NCBI GenBank assembly: GCA_016722705.1
Contig: JADKGN010000004.1
Location: 496,001-560,000 of the forward strand
Reading direction: 5' to 3'
From: Candidatus Dechloromonas phosphoritropha
GTDB lineage: Bacteria; Pseudomonadota; Gammaproteobacteria; Burkholderiales; Rhodocyclaceae
Length of the DNA stretch: 64,000 nucleotides
The notes beneath the pieces were generated by a model. It ran no database searches. It was not told the origin of the DNA and saw nothing but the letters and a program-made list of their open reading frames with translations. The first letter of the stretch is position 1. Every line of letters begins with the position of its first letter. Made by a program: the position numbers and the translations under genes. Below, piece after piece: positions 42,881-51,658 of this stretch.

Positions 42881-43909
42881 TTACAAGCTTTCAAACATTT
42901 TTTTTCGCTTATCAAGTAGATATTTGAACTTTTGGTTTTTCATCTCTTTCTTGTAGTCCAAAAGTATATCCTCAAAGCTATACTGCGGACTCCAATTTAA
43001 CTCTTGCTTGGCTTTGCTATTATCGTACAAGAACGAATCCATATGATGAGGCTTGTCAGGGAGTTCAATTATCTCTGGCTTGTTTTTATTTCCCCAAAAG
43101 ATTTTCACTGTCGTGTCAACCTGTTCTTTTAACGTGAGGTATTTGCCTGACGTGATATTGAACAGTCCTTGTGCTGTGTCACTATTGATTGCTTTAATGA
43201 ATGCCGACACGACATCTTTAACATATATAATATCTCTTCCGACACTACTATCACCCCACAATTCTATTGGTTTACAAGCAATTGCGTTCTCGATAAATGT
43301 TTGAAATCCTGTTATGACAGGTTTGCCATTTTTAAAAATCTCGGTGTGAGGGCCGTAACCATAAACTGGTGGCAATCTAAAGTTTATGGTTTGTAAGCCA
43401 TATTCTTCCGAATAATATCGCAAACAGTCCTGTGCGGTATTCTCTGAAATACTGAACATGGCATATTCACCATGGTATTTTATCGATCGTCCGTCCTTTT
43501 CTTTTATTGCTGTATCTTTTTTCCACACTCCCTGAGTATTTCTATGTGAGCACGCGTATATTATTTTTTTTATTTTATTTCGTACACAAAAATCCAAAAT
43601 GTTAATTGTACCTATTCCGTTTACGTTTATATAGTCTCTTGGACTAAAGTTCTTCTCACTAACGTTAGCGGGCTGAAGTGCGGCCAGGTGAATTACTGTA
43701 TCGAATTTCAAGTCCTTGACTTTTTCAAAATCATCCGCATTAGTTATGTCAATCTGAAAATATGGCACATTATTTTTTTTATAATACGTTTCTCCTATTT
43801 CATTAATGTCGGATGCTGTCACATTGAAATTTTCTTTCAATAACTCATCAATTAAGTAGGTGCCGATAAATCCTGCAGCGCCAAATACAATGATATTTGT
43901 ATTTTTCAT
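42881..43909 (-). CDS. NAD-dependent sugar epimerase/dehydratase-like protein
   Basis: 342 residues, extended SDR fold. NIIVFGAAGFIGTYLIDELL nucleotide motif, VIHLAALQPANVS, and the late VYGYGPHTEIF and DIIYVKDVVSAFIKA. The catalytic YxxxK is not evident: the region where it should lie reads KYHGEYAMFSISENTAQD, with no lysine four residues after either tyrosine. It may be a reductase with altered chemistry, a non-catalytic homolog or a diverged dTDP-sugar reductase. AT-rich. It could complement RfbB/WecE in making a 4-amino or 4-keto-6-deoxy sugar. Confidence 0.75.
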   Translation of the reverse strand: MKNTNIIVFGAAGFIGTYLIDELLKENFNVTASDINEIGETYYKKNNVPYFQIDITNADDFEKVKDLKFDTVIHLAALQPANVSEKNFSPRDYINVNGIGTINILDFCVRNKIKKIIYACSHRNTQGVWKKDTAIKEKDGRSIKYHGEYAMFSISENTAQDCLRYYSEEYGLQTINFRLPPVYGYGPHTEIFKNGKPVITGFQTFIENAIACKPIELWGDSSVGRDIIYVKDVVSAFIKAINSDTAQGLFNITSGKYLTLKEQVDTTVKIFWGNKNKPEIIELPDKPHHMDSFLYDNSKAKQELNWSPQYSFEDILLDYKKEMKNQKFKYLLDKRKKMFESL

Positions 43910-43989
43910 TCAATTAACTTTTTGATTGGTTAATATTTCTCTGAACAATCCATCGTATATTCGTGGATTGCCCAAAAAGATTGATTTTG

Positions 43990-44023
43990 GGCAGAATTTG
44001 ACCGTTGACCGTGGAATTCTGCC
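43990..44023 (+). repeat. Inverted repeat / terminator-like hairpin
   Basis: Perfect 9-bp stem GGCAGAATT / AATTCTGCC around a 16-base loop that holds a GACCGT direct repeat; a T-rich run (TGTTTTTT) follows on the plus strand. It lies in the 185-base gap after the GT2 gene and before the epimerase gene. It could attenuate transcription, or be a remnant of an element end. No other gene-like sequence is seen in this gap. Confidence 0.5.
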
Positions 44024-44094
44024 TTTGCAGTGTTTTTTATTTCAAGGGCGTTCGCACTTTTCTCATCGCGTCAACACGCAGTATCACAATGACT

Positions 44095-45084
44095 CTACTG
44101 CTTCAAATCCATTGAGGTGCTTACCTTCTGGTTTGTATTTTCATAAATATCTCGTATGATTGAAAGTGGTCGGTCTTTAACCTCCTGGAATACTTTCGCG
44201 ATGTATATGCCAATGAGTCCTAAACAAAATATGGTTATTCCTCCTATCAACCATATTGAGACAATAAGCGATGGCCATCCGGCAGCGAAGTCATTTGACA
44301 TAAGTTTTGTGACTAGGAGTCCCGCCGCTGAGATCCCTGAAACAAGCGAGATTGCCAATCCTAAATAAAACACCAAGAGAAGTGGGCGGCTGCTAAACGA
44401 AGTAATCGCGTTTACCAAGAGTGCAAATCTCTTGCGGATTGTATAAGAGGTACCGGAGCGTGCTACCTTCTTGACTACCATCGGGACTTGCTTGAAACCC
44501 GTTAAGGCAAAGATACCGGAGAGAAAAAGTTCTCTTTCGCGAAACCCAAGGAGTGCATTGACATATCTCCGAGTCATCAGGCGAGAAGTTATGACATTCG
44601 GAGTGACCTTGACTTCTGAAATGAGATTGAAGAGGGACCAAAACCATACACCTCCAATTTTCCTGACAATACCTCCTTTTCGTATAGTTTGGACACCATA
44701 CACAACATCGGCCTTTGTCTGTTTCATCTCTGTGGCGAATTCAGAGAGCGTGAGTGGGTTTTCCTCAAGATCGCAGTCGATCAAGAAGACCAAGCGACCG
44801 CGCGCATGTTCGATTCCTACCAAGAGAGCACGATGATGTCCAAAGTTCCGAGAAAGATCTACAACGCGTACATGTGCATCGACCTCTACCAGCGCCCGTG
44901 ATCTTTCCAGCGAGTCATCAGGCGACCCATCGTTCACGAAGATAATCTCATAGGATGAAGTGAAGCCATTAGCAGCCTCTGTCGAAAGTCTATGAAACTC
45001 AGCGATAAAACCTTCCGATTGATACATCGTCGTTACAATCGAGAGTTCTATAGTACTTGATTGATCCATGTTAACAGGACTCAT
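44095..45084 (-). CDS. Glycosyltransferase family 2, dolichol-phosphate mannosyltransferase-like
   Basis: 329 residues (an internal Met at residue 6 is an alternative start). GT2 domain: IELSIVTTMYQSEGFIAEFH, YEIIFVNDGSPDDSLERS, VVDLSRNFGHHRALLVGIE and the DxD in VFLIDCDLEENP. Two C-terminal transmembrane helices follow (LLLVFYLGLAISLVSGISAA, WPSLIVSIWLIGGITIFCLG), as in ArnC/GtrB/DPM1 enzymes that load sugar on undecaprenyl phosphate at the inner membrane. A decayed second copy lies at 46082-46356. Likely partner of the SMR-like flippase and the membrane glycosyltransferase. Confidence 0.87.
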   Translation of the reverse strand: MSPVNMDQSSTIELSIVTTMYQSEGFIAEFHRLSTEAANGFTSSYEIIFVNDGSPDDSLERSRALVEVDAHVRVVDLSRNFGHHRALLVGIEHARGRLVFLIDCDLEENPLTLSEFATEMKQTKADVVYGVQTIRKGGIVRKIGGVWFWSLFNLISEVKVTPNVITSRLMTRRYVNALLGFRERELFLSGIFALTGFKQVPMVVKKVARSGTSYTIRKRFALLVNAITSFSSRPLLLVFYLGLAISLVSGISAAGLLVTKLMSNDFAAGWPSLIVSIWLIGGITIFCLGLIGIYIAKVFQEVKDRPLSIIRDIYENTNQKVSTSMDLKQ

Positions 45085-45171
45085 TGCATCTCAATTATTT
45101 AATAAATTATGTCGTATACGAACTTATGTTTAAATCGAACAATTTGTTAGTATTAGAGTGGTTCAGTTTTA

Positions 45172-46095
45172 TCAGCTATTTTCCCAGACTGCATACCCGA
45201 ATCCACCGCGACCGTATCCGTTGCCGCAGTAAAGCATATATTTCTTCCCATTATGATTAAAAACATTAGGGTAACAAATCATTTCCGAATCCCAACCTAC
45301 TTCAGACAACTCAATACCAACCTGCTCATCTTTTCTAACAAATCCCAATCCATCGGTACGCAGAGGGCCTTCAGCATATCCCATTTTATAGCCGCCCTTC
45401 CCAATGGCATGGCAATACCACATTTTCTGTAGCCCATCCTCGTAAAGCACACATGCTCTTGAAATTCGGCTTTCCTGTATAGATTTGTAGCCTACACTAA
45501 TCACCCCTTTTCTATTCCAGTTCACCCCATCACGCGATTCTGCATACTTTATATTGTACTTAGGCAACTCCGGAGTAATCCAAGTATCTGCAGAGTCATA
45601 CCACATACGCCAAGTGCCGTCTGGTGCAATCAAAACACATGAAATAACCAAGATTAGAAATGGCTCAGCTGGAGTTCTATCGATTATAGGTACTCGAGAA
45701 TGACGCTTAAATGATTCACCACCATCACAACTGATTGCCAACCCAGAAACCTCACTTACTCTTACAGCCGACCCTCTGTTCCAGCCCATGTAGTAAAGAT
45801 AGATTCTGCCATCATGATTGACAATCCAAGTTGGCGATACCCCGCAATCGTCGAAGCAACCAGGCTCTCCGAGATCTAGAACCGGGTCATCCACCATCTT
45901 TAGAATTTTTTCTGGTTCGTTCATGTTTACTTCAATGTATCCAATACGCGACTGGTTATTATCATCCCCGCCAGAGAAGTAAATCCTGTACAAATCACCA
46001 CCGAGTGGAACTGCTGTGGGAAGCATGGCGCGCGTGGTCAACCAATAGCGCTGGCCTGTCGGCTTCACAATTTGTCCTTTCTTAACCCAACCCAT
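45172..46095 (-). CDS. Five-bladed beta-propeller glycosidase-like protein (GH43/32/68 superfamily type)
   Basis: 307 residues with repeated propeller blades: LYRIYFSGGDDNNQSRIGYI, IYLYYMGWNRGS, GTWRMWYDSADTW, KYNIKYAESRDGVNWNRKG, QKMWYCHAIGKGGYKMGYAE and KKYMLYCGNGYGRGGFGYA. No signal peptide. These cytoplasmic propellers in polysaccharide loci are often annotated as glycosylase or glucosyl-hydrolase family; whether this one is catalytic is unclear. It follows the broken GT2 gene. Confidence 0.7.
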   Translation of the reverse strand: MGWVKKGQIVKPTGQRYWLTTRAMLPTAVPLGGDLYRIYFSGGDDNNQSRIGYIEVNMNEPEKILKMVDDPVLDLGEPGCFDDCGVSPTWIVNHDGRIYLYYMGWNRGSAVRVSEVSGLAISCDGGESFKRHSRVPIIDRTPAEPFLILVISCVLIAPDGTWRMWYDSADTWITPELPKYNIKYAESRDGVNWNRKGVISVGYKSIQESRISRACVLYEDGLQKMWYCHAIGKGGYKMGYAEGPLRTDGLGFVRKDEQVGIELSEVGWDSEMICYPNVFNHNGKKYMLYCGNGYGRGGFGYAVWENS

Positions 46096-46356
46096 GAGAG
46101 GGCCTCCTTTGCTGATTTACTGGAATCATGGACTTGTAATGGACAATGTTTCGCGAGAGGTATACGACGACAACATTACGATCGCATTCAGTAAGTTGCG
46201 CTGCGAGTTCAAGGCTGTAATCGGGCGGCTCATCGTTCACCAGAATGATTTCGTAATCTTGGTCGACAAGTTCCTTAGGGCAACACTCGGACGCTGATGA
46301 AACTCGGCGATGTGGGGCGCCGATTGGTAGAGTGTCGCAACGACCGAGAACTTCAT
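46082..46356 (-). pseudogene. Broken GT2 glycosyltransferase, N-terminal fragment
   Basis: The ATG at 46354-46356 shares a base with the stop of the WbqC-like gene (TGATG), as a real coupled start. The first frame reads MKFSVVATLYQSAPHIAEFH, the natural GT2 N-terminus. A frameshift near 46290 moves the rest into another frame: ECCPKELVDQDYEIILVND, then altered EPPDYSLELAAQL and VVYLSRNIVHYKSMI, where intact relatives have GSPD, VDLSRNFGHYK. Homology stops after about 80 residues at the next gene. It is a decayed, truncated relative of the 44095-45084 enzyme. Confidence 0.75.
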
Positions 46357-47039
46357 CAGCGCACATACCTCATGTAACGTGGAGCATCTTTGCCACAGTT
46401 GAACAGCAAGTCGAGAATTGTTACACCGTGTGTAAATCCTTCCCAGAGCTGAGGGTATTCGGGATATCCAGAGTAGTCAAACCACGTGAGTTCGATGCCC
46501 TCCTCGCCAAATACGCCTTCCTCGATGTAATCCCTGGCAGCAGGGCCGGAGATGTATTCGGTGCCGCCCACCTGCGCGCAAAGGTCAACTAGGCGCTCTG
46601 TCTTGCCTTCAATCAACGAGTAGTCCCAGGAACTGCTCAGCTTGGTCTTGATTCCAAGATAATTGCATATAGCGTCAATGAATCGCCGATTCAAATGCGA
46701 GAGATGGCTAGCTGGCTCATCGAAATAAAGTGGCATTAACCACTTGGCAATCTCTTCGAAGTACCGCGCACGCCGGTAGTTACTCTCCAATGTCCTCCAA
46801 TGCTTTTCTTGCCACTTTGTACCAATGGTTACGTCGCGGATACGTCGTCCAATATCTTGGCCCACGGGTATCGTCAGCCACTGCACTCCCTGCGGGGTTT
46901 TGATCTGGTTACGATTACGCCAATCATTCTTGGTAAATTGCACATCATCGTAGAGGATAAACTCATCCACTGCGGCAATCATGTCAAAGTAGCCCTTCCA
47001 CGGGATGTAGTTGGACTGGAGGATGGCCACTTTCTTCAT
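46356..47039 (-). CDS. WbqC-like family protein
   Basis: 227 residues from ATG 47039 (ATGA overlap with the upstream gene). MKKVAILQSNYIPWKGYFDM, LYDDVQFTKNDWRNRNQIKT and WLTIPVGQDIGRRIRDV are the hallmark blocks of the WbqC family found in O-antigen loci; GKTERLVDLCAQVGGTEYIS and FNCGKDAPRYM follow. Family members are thought to act in sugar or aminoacyl-glycan modification, but no reaction is firmly established to my knowledge. Complete. Confidence 0.85.
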   Translation of the reverse strand: MKKVAILQSNYIPWKGYFDMIAAVDEFILYDDVQFTKNDWRNRNQIKTPQGVQWLTIPVGQDIGRRIRDVTIGTKWQEKHWRTLESNYRRARYFEEIAKWLMPLYFDEPASHLSHLNRRFIDAICNYLGIKTKLSSSWDYSLIEGKTERLVDLCAQVGGTEYISGPAARDYIEEGVFGEEGIELTWFDYSGYPEYPQLWEGFTHGVTILDLLFNCGKDAPRYMRYVR

Positions 47040-48925
47040 AGACTTTTTGCCCGGATAGCTCCGCACGCGGTAATTGCGCTATCAATTGCCCGCACCGGCC
47101 GGAGCATGTGCTGAGCCTTGCCCTCCGGCGAAATGAGCGACCCGACCATTTCGAAATCTGTCTCGATGTTCGCGCCAAAAGAAGACAATACTTGCGGAGA
47201 AATCGCTCTCGGGCCATCCGGCTCGGACAGTATCCAAGCAGCGGCTAGTTGTCCGCATGGTACTTGTCTCAATCCGTCGATCACGAGCTGATTACTGCCC
47301 GGATATCCACCGATAACCCACGCTAGACCAACACTGTCTGCCATCAAGGCATAAATCAGCCCAGGTGATCGGCCAGTCAGGTCAATCATTGGCGACCCTT
47401 GCGTGAAGCCAGCCTGGCGTGCGATCTCCTTGGCCGAATGAAGATAATCGGCAGGGCTTTTTGCCAAGATCAGAATAGACCTTGGCTTCCCCACTTCCAC
47501 CACTGAATCGTTCCGACTCAGTGGTTGCGATTGCCGGTAGGGTGACGCAAGTCCTGAGGCCAGGAGCACCATCGAAACAACCTGAACCGACAAACCTACA
47601 GTCAAAAGCACCTTGGGAACTGTCTGCGGAGGAACTATCGGACCAAGGAGCAGATAACCGGCAAGAACGATAAACACCCCAGCGCAGGCGATGGGCACCC
47701 AATAATTGTTTGCTGTACCAAACGCATAGGCATAGGGCAAGATAAGCAATACAAGGAGCAAGGCCCATTGAGATACGCTGATCTGGTGCAACCCTTTGAA
47801 CCGATAAATCGTCAACCCCGCAAGCGCGGCACCACAAGGTACCGCGAAAAGCACCAACCCACGATGTTGCCCCAAGATCGATTGCGGCGGAATAAATTGG
47901 AACAGGATCAAAAATCCAATTATCGCCAATACAACCGACAATATCTGGCTAACGACTCCAATATAACCAGTTTGCACCCGTGCAAACCACACCGCAAAGA
48001 AAGCAATAACAGACACGAAGCACAAAAGAAGCTTCATGTCTTCGGTCAGCAAAAGGTCGTCGAGTCGGAACATCGTGTCGAAGGTATAGTTGCTGCCGCT
48101 GGCAAGGGTTTTCCCTTCCTCCACCCCTGCGCTAAGGCGCTCCACAAAAGCCATAACCGATCCGTCAACTGCCAAGGCCGACAGGAGAAGCAGGCCGAAA
48201 GTGCTGCCTAGCGTGATGGCCAGCGGCGCAACGCGAAATTTTCCAGCTAGCAGCACATATGTTCCGGAAACCATTGCCAATACCGCAGCCGATGTTGGCT
48301 TGGCCATAAAAGTCAGCCAGCCGCCAACCGCGATCAATATCCAACCAAAAATACTCGCTCGACTGAGTTCCTTTTCAGCCAACAGCAATCCTATCAATGC
48401 AACCAGCAAGCCCTGAAACGTCAGAGAGTTGTAACTCGGCGTGGGTAGCCACATTCCCGCGAACACAAAGGCCAAGGGGGCCGACGTTGCCATGGCCGCA
48501 GATACCGCAAGCCTCGAAGCACGTGACAGCGTCCGGCCTCCGAAAACATTGCCTAAAAGAATCCAAGCGGCAGCTAATGCCAAGCCGAAAGTCAGCAAAA
48601 TATTCGCTTGGCGGAGCAGGGCAATATCTCCGCCAACTGCGAGATATAACGGGTGGTAAATAAATCCGAACTGGGTGCTTGATGTTGGATAATTGAACGG
48701 ATGCGAGATCCAGTTCAGATAAAACCCCTCGTCCGTAAAGTCAAATCCATAGCGGCTGAACCTTAGTAACCAACCCACCCCAAACGCCGCTATTACTATT
48801 ACGAGAGCAGATAGCGCATTCTCGGTCGTTGATGAACGTTGCTTGTTCGCTATAAAGTTAATGAATTGTTGCACCAAGAGGTTCCACTTCCAAGGATTAC
48901 AGCTACTCCAGGGTGGAGATGCCAA
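47036..48925 (-). CDS. Polytopic membrane glycosyltransferase (GT-C-like)
   Basis: Up to 629 residues; the first about 30 may not be translated, as no clear ribosome site decides the start. Around a dozen hydrophobic helices. After helix 1 the periplasmic loop holds FSRYGFDFTDEGFYLNWIS, an acidic DE pair as used by GT-C enzymes to bind lipid-phosphate-sugar donors. The C-terminal about 130 residues are soluble (RSILILAKSPADYLHSAKEI, TDFEMVGSLISPEGKA). It probably adds a branch sugar at the periplasmic face using a donor loaded by the GT2 enzyme and flipped by the SMR-like protein. It lies 29 bases after rfbC. Confidence 0.72.
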   Translation of the reverse strand: MASPPWSSCNPWKWNLLVQQFINFIANKQRSSTTENALSALVIVIAAFGVGWLLRFSRYGFDFTDEGFYLNWISHPFNYPTSSTQFGFIYHPLYLAVGGDIALLRQANILLTFGLALAAAWILLGNVFGGRTLSRASRLAVSAAMATSAPLAFVFAGMWLPTPSYNSLTFQGLLVALIGLLLAEKELSRASIFGWILIAVGGWLTFMAKPTSAAVLAMVSGTYVLLAGKFRVAPLAITLGSTFGLLLLSALAVDGSVMAFVERLSAGVEEGKTLASGSNYTFDTMFRLDDLLLTEDMKLLLCFVSVIAFFAVWFARVQTGYIGVVSQILSVVLAIIGFLILFQFIPPQSILGQHRGLVLFAVPCGAALAGLTIYRFKGLHQISVSQWALLLVLLILPYAYAFGTANNYWVPIACAGVFIVLAGYLLLGPIVPPQTVPKVLLTVGLSVQVVSMVLLASGLASPYRQSQPLSRNDSVVEVGKPRSILILAKSPADYLHSAKEIARQAGFTQGSPMIDLTGRSPGLIYALMADSVGLAWVIGGYPGSNQLVIDGLRQVPCGQLAAAWILSEPDGPRAISPQVLSSFGANIETDFEMVGSLISPEGKAQHMLRPVRAIDSAITACGAIRAKSL

Positions 48926-48954
48926 ACCCGCATCTTACTTCCAAGCCCACTTAC

Positions 48955-49491
48955 TTAATGGCTAAGCGGCAGGGCTCGTCTATCCTTCTCGGAAATTATG
49001 AATGCTGTCGCGGTCAACGGCCAATTTATGCCAATTTTCGGGTCATCCCAAGCAATGCAGCGTTCATGATCCGGCGAATAATAATCTGTCGTTTTGTAGA
49101 GAAACTCCGCCGAATCCGTGAGCGTGAGGAATCCGTGCGCGAATCCTGGAGGAATCCACACCTGTTTCTTGTTTTCCGCACTCAAGGTTTCGCCGACCCA
49201 CTGCCCGAATGTTGGTGAATCCTTGCGAATATCCACGGCCACGTCGAAAACCGCTCCTTGCACGACACGAACGAGTTTTCCCTGCGCTCTTGGGGATACC
49301 TGATAATGCAAGCCGCGCAGTACGTTCTTTTCGCTTCTGGACTGATTATCCTGAACGAATTCAGCGTCGACACCCGTTGCCTCACGAAATATATTGCGGT
49401 TGAAGCTTTCGAAGAAAATTCCCCGATCGTCTCCGAAAACTCTCGGCTCGAGAATGAGGAGACCGGTGATGCCTGTCTGGATGACGTTCAT
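48955..49491 (-). CDS. rfbC: dTDP-4-dehydrorhamnose 3,5-epimerase
   Basis: 178 residues from ATG 49491 (shared base with the rfbA stop, TGATG). GLLILEPRVFGDDRGIFFES, QDNQSRSEKNVLRGLHYQ (catalytic His), GKLVRVVQGAVFDVAVDIR, WIPPGFAHGFLTL and YYSPDHERCIAWDDP are canonical RmlC. It converts dTDP-4-keto-6-deoxyglucose to the L-lyxo form on the way to dTDP-L-rhamnose. The reductase gene rfbD normally next to it is absent from this window. Confidence 0.95.
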   Translation of the reverse strand: MNVIQTGITGLLILEPRVFGDDRGIFFESFNRNIFREATGVDAEFVQDNQSRSEKNVLRGLHYQVSPRAQGKLVRVVQGAVFDVAVDIRKDSPTFGQWVGETLSAENKKQVWIPPGFAHGFLTLTDSAEFLYKTTDYYSPDHERCIAWDDPKIGINWPLTATAFIISEKDRRALPLSH

Positions 49492-50372
49492 CAGAACACG
49501 CGCTCCTTGATTATGCTTATCAGATACTGCCCGTAGGGATTCTTCAGCATAGGTTGGGCGAGCCTTTCGAGGGAAACTGCGTCGATGTAGCCTTGACGGT
49601 AGGCGATTTCCTCGGGACAAGCGACCTTCAGGCCCTGACGCTTCTCGATCGTGGCGATGAACTGGCTTGCGTCAAGCAGGCTTTCATGGGTGCCGGTATC
49701 CAGCCAGGCATGGCCGCGGCCCATGACCTTGACGCTCAGCACGTTCCTTTGAAGATAAGCCCTGTTGACATCCGTTATTTCCAACTCACCACGAGGCGAG
49801 GGTCGCAGGTCACGGGCGATGTCGAGCACGGCATTGTCGTAGAAATAGAGTCCAGTCACCGCGTAGTTGGATTTGGGATTCGCCGGCTTTTCTTCGAGGC
49901 TGATTGCCTTGCCATTGCGGTCGAATTCGACGACGCCATAACGCTCGGGGTCATGAACGTGGTAGGCGAAAACGGTGGCGCCATCCGGTTGCCTGCCAGC
50001 CTCCTTGAGGTCGCCCGCAAACTCGTGGCCGTAAAAGATGTTGTCGCCCAGCACCAGGGCGCTGTGGTCATTGTCAACGAACCGGCGACCGATGATGAAG
50101 GCCTGCGCCAGACCCTCTGGACTGGGCTGGACCGCATAACTGATGCTGAGTCCCCACTGACCGCCATCGCCCAGCAACTGCTCGAAGCGCGGTGTGTCCT
50201 GCGGGGTGGAGATGACGAGAATCTCCCTGATACCCGCCAGCATCAGCGTGCTGAGCGGGTAGTAGATCATGGGCTTGTCATGGATCGGTAGCAACTGCTT
50301 GGAAACGGCCAGCGTCACCGGGTAGAGACGGGTGCCCGAACCGCCGGCGAGGATGATGCCCTTCCGATTCAT
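49491..50372 (-). CDS. rfbA: Glucose-1-phosphate thymidylyltransferase
   Basis: 293 residues from ATG 50372 (ATGA overlap with rfbB). KGIILAGGSGTRLYPVTLAV nucleotide-binding start, SKQLLPIHDKPMIYYPLSTL, QPSPEGLAQAFIIG, VLGDNIFYGHE, and GRGHAWLDTGTHESLLDA. Makes dTDP-glucose from glucose-1-phosphate and dTTP, the first step for the rhamnose and 4-amino-6-deoxysugar branches. The alternative upstream frame is a shadow over rfbB. Confidence 0.96.
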   Translation of the reverse strand: MNRKGIILAGGSGTRLYPVTLAVSKQLLPIHDKPMIYYPLSTLMLAGIREILVISTPQDTPRFEQLLGDGGQWGLSISYAVQPSPEGLAQAFIIGRRFVDNDHSALVLGDNIFYGHEFAGDLKEAGRQPDGATVFAYHVHDPERYGVVEFDRNGKAISLEEKPANPKSNYAVTGLYFYDNAVLDIARDLRPSPRGELEITDVNRAYLQRNVLSVKVMGRGHAWLDTGTHESLLDASQFIATIEKRQGLKVACPEEIAYRQGYIDAVSLERLAQPMLKNPYGQYLISIIKERVF

Positions 50373-51433
50373 GGCCGCTCTCCATAGTTCATCCCGACCC
50401 AACTCAGGTAAGCGCCACTGGTTACGTTCTGCACCCAAGCCTGATTATCGAGATACCACCGCACCGTCTTGCGGATACCTGTCTCGAAGGTCTCGGCCGG
50501 CTTCCAGCCGAGTTCACGCTCGATCTTGCTGGCATCGATGGCGTAGCGGCGGTCATGGCCAGGACGGTCCTTGACGTAGGTGATCTGCTCTCTGTACGAC
50601 TTGCCATCTGGACGCGGCTGGAGTTCATCGAGGATTGTGCAGAGCGTATGGACAACTTCGAGATTCGGCTTTTCGTTCCAGCCGCCAACGTTGTAGACCT
50701 CGCCTGCTCTGCCTGCTTCGAGTACGCGGCGAATGGCCGAGCAGTGATCCCTGACGTAGAGCCAATCGCGAATCTGCTGGCCATCGCCGTAGATCGGTAG
50801 CGGCTTGCCGGCGAGCGCGTTGTGGATGACCAGCGGTATGAGTTTTTCCGGGAAGTGACAGGGACCGTAGTTGTTGGAGCAGTTGGTGGTCAGGACCGGC
50901 AGGCCGTAGGTATGGTGGTAGGCACGGACCAGATGGTCGCTGGCGGCCTTGCTCGCCGAATACGGGCTGTTGGGTTCGTAGCGGTGAGTCTCGGCGAAGG
51001 CGGGATCGCCAGCTTCGAGCGAGCCGTAGACTTCGTCGGTGGAGACGTGGAGGAAGCGGAAATTCGCCCTGGCGTCGCCTTGGAGTCCTCCCCAATAGCT
51101 GCGAACTGCTTCAAGCAGGCGGAAGCTACCGACGATATTTGTCTGGATGAAATCTTCCGGGCCGTGAATGCTGCGGTCGACGTGGCTTTCTGCGGCAAAA
51201 TTAACGACCCCGCGAACCTTGTGCTCGGCCAGCATTCTGACAACGAGATCGAAATCACCGATGTCGCCCTTGACGAAGATGTGTCGCGGATCGCCCTGCA
51301 ACGAGACAAGGTTCTCGAGATTGCCCGCGTAAGTGAGCGCATCGAGGTTGATGACCGGCTCGTCGCTTTGCGCCAGCCAGTCGACGACGAAATTGCTGCC
51401 GATAAAGCCTGCTGCACCAGTGACGAGAAGCAT
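50369..51433 (-). CDS. rfbB: dTDP-glucose 4,6-dehydratase
   Basis: 354 residues. MLLVTGAAGFIGSNFVVDWL NAD-binding motif, NFAAESHVDRSIHGPEDFIQ, VSTDEVYGSLEAGDPAF with the catalytic T-D-E, YSASKAASDHLVRAYHHTYG (YxxxK) and TNCSNNYGPCHFPEKLIPL. Produces dTDP-4-keto-6-deoxyglucose for both RfbC and the WecE-like transaminase. First gene of the minus-strand polysaccharide locus, so the main promoter is expected just upstream (51434-51660). Confidence 0.96.
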   Translation of the reverse strand: MLLVTGAAGFIGSNFVVDWLAQSDEPVINLDALTYAGNLENLVSLQGDPRHIFVKGDIGDFDLVVRMLAEHKVRGVVNFAAESHVDRSIHGPEDFIQTNIVGSFRLLEAVRSYWGGLQGDARANFRFLHVSTDEVYGSLEAGDPAFAETHRYEPNSPYSASKAASDHLVRAYHHTYGLPVLTTNCSNNYGPCHFPEKLIPLVIHNALAGKPLPIYGDGQQIRDWLYVRDHCSAIRRVLEAGRAGEVYNVGGWNEKPNLEVVHTLCTILDELQPRPDGKSYREQITYVKDRPGHDRRYAIDASKIERELGWKPAETFETGIRKTVRWYLDNQAWVQNVTSGAYLSWVGMNYGERP

Positions 51434-51463
51434 TGCATCGACCTGCCATTTTTAATGAAACGA

Positions 51464-51469
51464 ATTGTA
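51464..51469 (-). promoter_or_regulatory. Candidate -10 box for the polysaccharide locus
   Basis: On the minus strand TACAAT lies about 30 bases before the rfbB start, with a weak -35 candidate TTTCAT 18 bases further up. It is the best match in the 51434-51660 gap. No JUMPstart/ops sequence was found there. An 8-bp inverted repeat (TGACACCA 51518-51525, TGGTGTCA 51560-51567) lies upstream and could be an operator. Confidence 0.3.
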
Positions 51470-51658
51470 CCGCAGCGCAGGAATGCCATGAAACCGGTGA
51501 GGGCGACCACGCCTTTCTGACACCACGAAGGGGTGCCAATTGAACAAAATCCGCACTGCTGGTGTCAATAACAGTTACAAAGGCCCCCAGAAAGACAAAC
51601 AGAAAGCTTTCACTGGGGAAAATACAATGCAGCCACCCCAAGTAACGGAGAAATAATA

